Positions 5,662 through 9,465 of a stretch of 9,465 nt of DNA are shown piece after piece; within the stretch, counting starts at the first letter, position 1; each line of letters begins with the position of its first letter. The stretch is from Planctomycetota bacterium (GTDB lineage Bacteria > Planctomycetota > Phycisphaerae > Sedimentisphaerales > Anaerohalosphaeraceae). Below the pieces are notes generated by a model. The model was not told the DNA's origin, made no database searches, and saw nothing but the letters and a program-made list of their open reading frames with translations. The stretch lies in assembly GCA_019456245.1 (NCBI GenBank), contig VRUF01000023.1:1-9465 (forward strand), read 5' to 3'. The position numbers were made by a program, and so were the translations under genes.

Positions 5662-6201
5662 CTAATCCTTACATCCGCAGAGGACTTTGTCAAGAGGGAT
5701 TGCTAATTCCCTGAACTTATCGGCTGCGAGCGTCACTGTCTGCCAGCTTCGGCTTCGCACCTTCATCGCGCGGGCATAATCGGAAAGTTTAACGCAGTAA
5801 AACAGGTATTGGCGTCCCTGAAACTCATACACGTCGAGGCCGTCGTTTTCTACGTCGATATTTTCGAACTCATAAACGAAAACGAATAGCCCCTCGACAC
5901 TTCCGCAGGATTGATCTGAAAGCATCTTCTCCCACTGGGAAAGTCCGGCTACGTCATCGATCCCAACCCAACACTGGAAGCCTTTCATGCCGGCGAGGGA
6001 AGTGCCCTTGAATTTTTTACCTTTAACCTCGGCAAGAATAGCCCTGTCGATACCGGCCTGATAAACTATAAAATCAAATGTCTTGACCTTTTGGCCGTTA
6101 AAAAAGCCGCGACGAGCCTGGTCAACCGCACTGCAATCGATGCGGTTATCGGCAAGATAGCCCTCAAAAGCCCTCTCGTATTCGTTGATCCCCTCAAACA
6201 T
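5662..6201 (-). CDS. PD-(D/E)XK nuclease-like protein, function unknown
   Basis: The protein has 179 residues from the chosen start. A PD-(D/E)XK-type core is visible: an N-terminal helix with conserved-looking acidic residues (NEYERAFEGYL, 6-16), then FDFIVY with D43, then LAEVKGK with E58 and K60, the classical D...ExK metal site. Downstream come a Trp-containing stretch (FQCWVGIDD, 75-83) and YLFYCV (132-137), then RSRSWQTVTL. I recall similar proteins being widespread in planctomycetes, but cannot name a function; nuclease activity is inferred from the fold only. The frame extends to 6240, but the extra 13 residues would overlap the -35 element proposed here, so ATG 6201 is preferred. It has no Shine-Dalgarno sequence. 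bioB follows 44 bases downstream on the same strand, perhaps in one transcript. The DNA-metabolism or defence role sometimes linked to this fold has no support from the neighbours. Confidence 0.7.
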   Translation of the reverse strand: MFEGINEYERAFEGYLADNRIDCSAVDQARRGFFNGQKVKTFDFIVYQAGIDRAILAEVKGKKFKGTSLAGMKGFQCWVGIDDVAGLSQWEKMLSDQSCGSVEGLFVFVYEFENIDVENDGLDVYEFQGRQYLFYCVKLSDYARAMKVRSRSWQTVTLAADKFRELAIPLDKVLCGCKD

Positions 6202-6208
6202 AGCTATG

Positions 6209-6237
6209 TATATAACTCGAATATAATATAAATGCAA
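6209..6237 (-). promoter_or_regulatory. Putative promoter of the nuclease-like gene, possibly leaderless
   Basis: On the - strand TTGCAT (6237-6232) and TATATA (6214-6209) are 17 bases apart. The expected start of transcription, six to eight bases further on, coincides with ATG 6201, which lacks a ribosome-binding site. A leaderless mRNA would fit. On the + strand the same spacer contains TATAAT (6222-6227), a possible -10 for the divergent genes, without a good -35. Confidence 0.35.
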
Positions 6238-6318
6238 CAAATAATCGAAAAATCCATATATAAAACCAACGGTCTAAAACTGTTGCAATCTCCGGCAATA
6301 TCTGGTAAAAAAGCCGGT

Positions 6319-6480
6319 ATGGATACCTTAAACATAATAATTGGGTGCATTTTGGTCGTTTTTGCCGTCACCATATTGCTGACACTGACGATATCGGCTC
6401 ATAAAAGCATAAACCGCATCGCAAGAGGCGGATGCCGCACTGCCAGAGAAACACTTAAGGAACCAAAAAGTGACAAATAG
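6319..6480 (+). CDS. Small single-span membrane protein
   Basis: The 53-residue protein is not recognised. It has one hydrophobic segment (about 4-25, with NIIIGCILVVFAVTILLTL) followed by a basic, charged tail (SAHKSINRIARGG...EPKSDK), probably N-out/C-in. The frame is open back to an ATG at 6232, which would add 29 residues. That start has no ribosome-binding site and lies at the edge of the possible -10 TATAAT at 6222-6227, so the ATG at 6319 is preferred, although it has no clear Shine-Dalgarno sequence either. The 3' end overlaps the permease start by 11 bases, which suggests coupled translation and a possible accessory role for the transporter. This is an inference from position. Confidence 0.5.
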   Translation: MDTLNIIIGCILVVFAVTILLTLTISAHKSINRIARGGCRTARETLKEPKSDK

Positions 6481-8800
6481 CTCTACTGGCGAGCAAAACA
6501 GATCCGAGCATAGTCCAACACCGGAACTTTCGCGGGAAATGTCCCTGTACCAGATAACCATGATGGGTCTGGGCATGATGATCGGTGCGGGCGTATTTCT
6601 GGGGATGGGAATTTCCATAGGTATAGCCGGTCCCGGCGGAGTGGTTCTTACCTTCGCCCTGAACGGTGTGTTGGCGATTTTTACCGCGATGGCATTTGCC
6701 GAACTAAGCTCGGCGATACCACGGGCTGGCGGGGCGTATAACTTCGCAAGGATCGGCTTTGGGCGGGGAACAAGTTTTCTTGCAGGATGGATGGAATGGT
6801 TCGCCTCAAGCGTCGCCGGCGCAATGTACGCACTGACCTTCTCACTTTACACGATCCGTTTTATGAACGCGATCGGTATGCTCGACGGTTTCTACTCGCT
6901 ACTCCACATAAATCCTGAGAGCGATATATTCTTAAAAACCATCGCCGTACTCACCGCGGCGGCATTTATCTATATAAATTACCGCGGAGCGTCGGAAACC
7001 GGCAAGATCGGCGCATTTATAACTCTGGGCCAGACGATCTTCGTCATATTCATCGGCATCGTCGGCATCGTCACCGTAATAAAGGATCCGTCCCGTTTGA
7101 ACAACTTCGTTCCATTTATGCCCGAAGGCTGGTCTAAACTTCTTGTTACGATGGGCTTTACATACGTAGCCTTCGAGGGATTTGAAGTAATAGCCCAGGC
7201 AGGCGACGAAGCGATAGATCCGCGCAGAAACCTTCCAAAAGCAATGATAAACTCCGTCCTGATCGTTACAGTCATCTACATACTCGTAGCCTTTGCGACG
7301 GTTGTCTCCGTTAAAGCAGGCCCGGATATCGCCATCGACGGACAAGAAGTCGCCCCGTGGCAATGGATAGGCCAGTTCGGACCCGAAGGTTTCGGCAGTG
7401 CGATCGCGAAACTTATATCTTATAAGAATATCGGCAACTTCATTTTAACGCTCGCCGTGATCTTTTCATCGACATCGGCACTTAACGCGACCATATTTTC
7501 TGCGACAAGAGCATCCTACGCACTTGGCAGAGATAAAATGCTGCCGTCGTTCTTCGCCAAAATCCACAAAACACGCAACACACCGTACGGTGCACTGATA
7601 TGCACGGCGGTTATCGTCCTGTTCGTGGCGACAATGCTGCCAACCGAAGACGTCGCCTCAAGCGCGAGCATTATGTTCATATTCCTGTTCTTTCTGGTAA
7701 ATCTCTGCGTCATAAAAATTCGCCGAAGCATGGCCGACGAAATGACATACGGATACATGATGCCGCTGTTTCCGGTCTTTCCGATACTGGCGATAGTCTG
7801 CCAGGTCATCCTCGCCATCGAACTAAGGGAAATGAGCCACATCGCCTTGGTCGTAGCACCGATATGGGTTCTCATTGGCGTTGGCGTCTATTTTTTCTAC
7901 TCAAAATCGCGAGCCATAACAACAGACGAAGACATCCTCGTACTCGAAGAACAAAAAGCGGTGCCATCGGATAAATACCGGGTTATGGTCGCGATAGCAA
8001 ACCCGGCAAACGCTACCGCACTGGTACAGGGGACATATAAACTCTGCGGCGCAAAGGACGCTCAGGTTGAACTGATACACATGCTGCCGGTACCGGATCA
8101 GGTTGCGCTGACAGACGCGAAAAAATACATGACACCGGGCAAAGAAGCACTCATGGAAGCGATGCTTTCGCTATCTTTGCACTTTACGATAAGCACAACT
8201 ATACGATACTGCCGCAATATCGCTCGCGGAATAGTCTCGGCGATCCGACAGAAAAAAACGCAGATGCTGGTACTCGGCTGGCACGGCAAAACCTCCAAGG
8301 GTATCTTCAACCTCGGAGCAACGGTTGACCCCATAATCGAGCAAACCCCATGCGACGTCGTTGTAATGAAAGACTGCAGCGGAAACAAAACTTTCGAAAA
8401 CGTCCTGGTGCCCGTAGCAGGCGGACCCAACAGCGCCTACGCTTTAGAGATCGCTGCGATCATGGCAGAAACGGAAAATTCTACGATCACGGCATTTACC
8501 GTGGAAAGGGACGGTGGAACATTCGACATCGATCAGTTCCTCGACATGCAGGCCGAACTATTATCTATTCCGCGAACACGCTTTAAATCAAAAACCGTAA
8601 AAGCAAAAAGCACGGTACTTGCCATTCTAAAGGAATCCAAAGAGCACGATCTGGTTGTATTAGGCACAACGAACAAACCAATGCTCGTACAAATAGCAAA
8701 ACAATCCCTGCCGGATAAAATCGCATGCAGATGCAAAACGTCCCTCATTATGGTAAAGAAAGGTCAGGGAGTACGATCATGGATAAAAAGATGGATCTGA
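6470..8800 (+). CDS. APC-family amino-acid permease fused to two universal-stress (Usp) domains
   Basis: The 776-residue inner-membrane protein has, as residues 25-477, an APC-superfamily transporter of about 12 spans. The TM1 substrate/ion segment is GLGMMIGAGVFLGMG (33-47), IPRAGGAYNFAR is at 83-94, and FEGFEVIAQAGDEAIDPRRN is at 235-254. A charged linker leads to Usp domain 1 (about 503-634) and Usp domain 2 (about 643-763). Domain 1 retains an ATP-binding-like G-x2-G-x9-G pattern (G603, G606, G616 in GWHGKTSKGIFNLGAT); in domain 2 this motif is degenerate. The amino-acid substrate cannot be read from sequence. The GTG start at 6470 has AAGGA eight bases upstream, inside the overlapping small membrane gene. 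Cytosolic Usp domains probably regulate the transporter through nucleotide binding. The length fits known permease-Usp fusions. The stop lies 15 bases from the convergent hisS stop, with no terminator visible between them. Confidence 0.9.
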   Translation: MTNSSTGEQNRSEHSPTPELSREMSLYQITMMGLGMMIGAGVFLGMGISIGIAGPGGVVLTFALNGVLAIFTAMAFAELSSAIPRAGGAYNFARIGFGRGTSFLAGWMEWFASSVAGAMYALTFSLYTIRFMNAIGMLDGFYSLLHINPESDIFLKTIAVLTAAAFIYINYRGASETGKIGAFITLGQTIFVIFIGIVGIVTVIKDPSRLNNFVPFMPEGWSKLLVTMGFTYVAFEGFEVIAQAGDEAIDPRRNLPKAMINSVLIVTVIYILVAFATVVSVKAGPDIAIDGQEVAPWQWIGQFGPEGFGSAIAKLISYKNIGNFILTLAVIFSSTSALNATIFSATRASYALGRDKMLPSFFAKIHKTRNTPYGALICTAVIVLFVATMLPTEDVASSASIMFIFLFFLVNLCVIKIRRSMADEMTYGYMMPLFPVFPILAIVCQVILAIELREMSHIALVVAPIWVLIGVGVYFFYSKSRAITTDEDILVLEEQKAVPSDKYRVMVAIANPANATALVQGTYKLCGAKDAQVELIHMLPVPDQVALTDAKKYMTPGKEALMEAMLSLSLHFTISTTIRYCRNIARGIVSAIRQKKTQMLVLGWHGKTSKGIFNLGATVDPIIEQTPCDVVVMKDCSGNKTFENVLVPVAGGPNSAYALEIAAIMAETENSTITAFTVERDGGTFDIDQFLDMQAELLSIPRTRFKSKTVKAKSTVLAILKESKEHDLVVLGTTNKPMLVQIAKQSLPDKIACRCKTSLIMVKKGQGVRSWIKRWI

Positions 8801-8815
8801 CCTCATAGCAATCTC

Positions 8816-9465
8816 CTACTTGCCATCAAAGCCGTCGGCATCGACCAGTTCCTGCTCGCCGCTGTCCATATCTTTAATCACCAGTTTTTTCTGATCGGAA
8901 TATTCATCGCCAACGATGACACATTTGCCGGCACCTAAGACAGTTGCCTGTTTGAGTTGTTTTTTAAGAGCATTGCTCTTATAGCTAAGGTCGGCGGCAA
9001 GGCCGGCCTTACGCAATTTGGCAACCGTCTCTATCGCCACATCACGCAAATCGTCTTTTACGCATGCAACAAAGTAATCCAGCTTACGCGTTGCAATATC
9101 ATCCTTTAAGAGGCCCTTTTCTCTGAGCAATATCTCCAGGACACAATCACCCATGCCCATACCGGTGCCCGTCACCTGCGGCCCGCCAAAATCACCCAGC
9201 AGATTATCATACCGTCCTCCCCCGCATATCGCCCTGAGATCACCAACCGCATCGTGCACCTCAAACACCACTCCGGTATAATAAGCAAGCCCGCGAACGA
9301 TGCCCGGATCAAAAACGCAATAATCGGTGATGCCCATGGATTTGAGATAACCGAACAATCCTTTAAGCTCGCCGATCGAATGCAGGAGTTTCCCCATGTT
9401 TTCACGATTTTCAGGATGATCTTCCAAGATGCTGTAAATATTGTCTATATCACTGCAAACTATAA
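8816..9465 (-). CDS. hisS: Histidyl-tRNA synthetase, C-terminal part (5' end outside window)
   Basis: The frame is open from the right edge to TAG 8818-8816, with about 215 residues visible; a TTG at 9427 is internal. It shows the HisRS histidine-binding motifs RGLAYYTGVVFE and CGGGRYDNLLGDFGG, class II motif 3 in the form GTGMGMGDCVLEILL, then an anticodon-binding domain (from KLDYFVAC through ALKKQLKQA, GAGKCVIVGDEY and GEQELV). It charges tRNA-His in the cytosol. The common bacterial enzymes read RGLDYY and GxxMGxER; the form here, with A for D and D at the end of motif 3, is the one I recall from plant-organelle and some bacterial HisRS. The catalytic N-terminal half (motifs 1 and 2) is missing because of the window edge, not because of truncation. 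Confidence 0.92.
   Translation of the reverse strand, partial: IVCSDIDNIYSILEDHPENRENMGKLLHSIGELKGLFGYLKSMGITDYCVFDPGIVRGLAYYTGVVFEVHDAVGDLRAICGGGRYDNLLGDFGGPQVTGTGMGMGDCVLEILLREKGLLKDDIATRKLDYFVACVKDDLRDVAIETVAKLRKAGLAADLSYKSNALKKQLKQATVLGAGKCVIVGDEYSDQKKLVIKDMDSGEQELVDADGFDGK

Noticed and set aside
1..9465. CRISPR array, prophage or defence island
   Set aside because: No spaced short repeats, no phage structural genes and no recognised defence cluster; the single PD-(D/E)XK-like gene is not enough.

Overview
The window is a bacterial chromosomal segment with a housekeeping character. The combination of genes points to an anaerobic member of the Planctomycetota, perhaps Phycisphaerae-like: a D-tagaturonate epimerase, a biotin synthase with the residue set of the kind used by obligate anaerobes, a small PD-(D/E)XK-like protein whose pattern I associate with planctomycetes, and a histidyl-tRNA synthetase with the plant-organelle-like signature. 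This placement is an inference from protein style. No rRNA or phylogenetic marker comparison was possible.

Layout. Bases 1-989 carry the 3' two-thirds or so of a uronate epimerase gene (uxaE) on the + strand, followed by about 380 bases without a convincing gene but with a strong hairpin and a likely promoter. Next come two tRNA genes, tRNA-Cys(GCA) and tRNA-Ala(GGC), ending in a 12-bp hairpin. This hairpin also closes a leftward transcription unit containing rsmD and the CCA-adding enzyme gene, which overlap by 8 bases. Further right are bioB and a PD-(D/E)XK-like gene, also leftward. From about 6200 rightward runs a + strand pair: a small membrane protein and a 776-residue amino-acid permease with two C-terminal universal-stress domains. 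The right edge holds the 3' part of hisS on the - strand, convergent with the permease and only 15 bases from it.

The most notable structure lies at 3394-4730. The last 86 bases of the region coding for the end of bioB (4645-4730) occur a second time, at 74/86 identity and in the same orientation, exactly 1251 bases to the left (3394-3479), just before rsmD. Between the copies is an AT-rich segment holding one + strand gene for an unrecognised membrane protein with MORN_2-like motifs. The simplest reading is that the nuclease-like gene, bioB, rsmD and cca once formed one leftward operon. An AT-rich block carrying a bioB 3' end then entered between bioB and rsmD, leaving a displaced bioB tail that still contains the rsmD ribosome-binding site.

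Functional links are modest. The two tRNA genes lack an encoded 3' CCA and face the gene for the enzyme that adds it. RsmD, the CCA enzyme, HisRS and the tRNAs are all translation functions. UxaE suggests hexuronate (pectin or alginate-type sugar) catabolism. The permease-Usp fusion suggests nucleotide- or stress-responsive amino-acid uptake.
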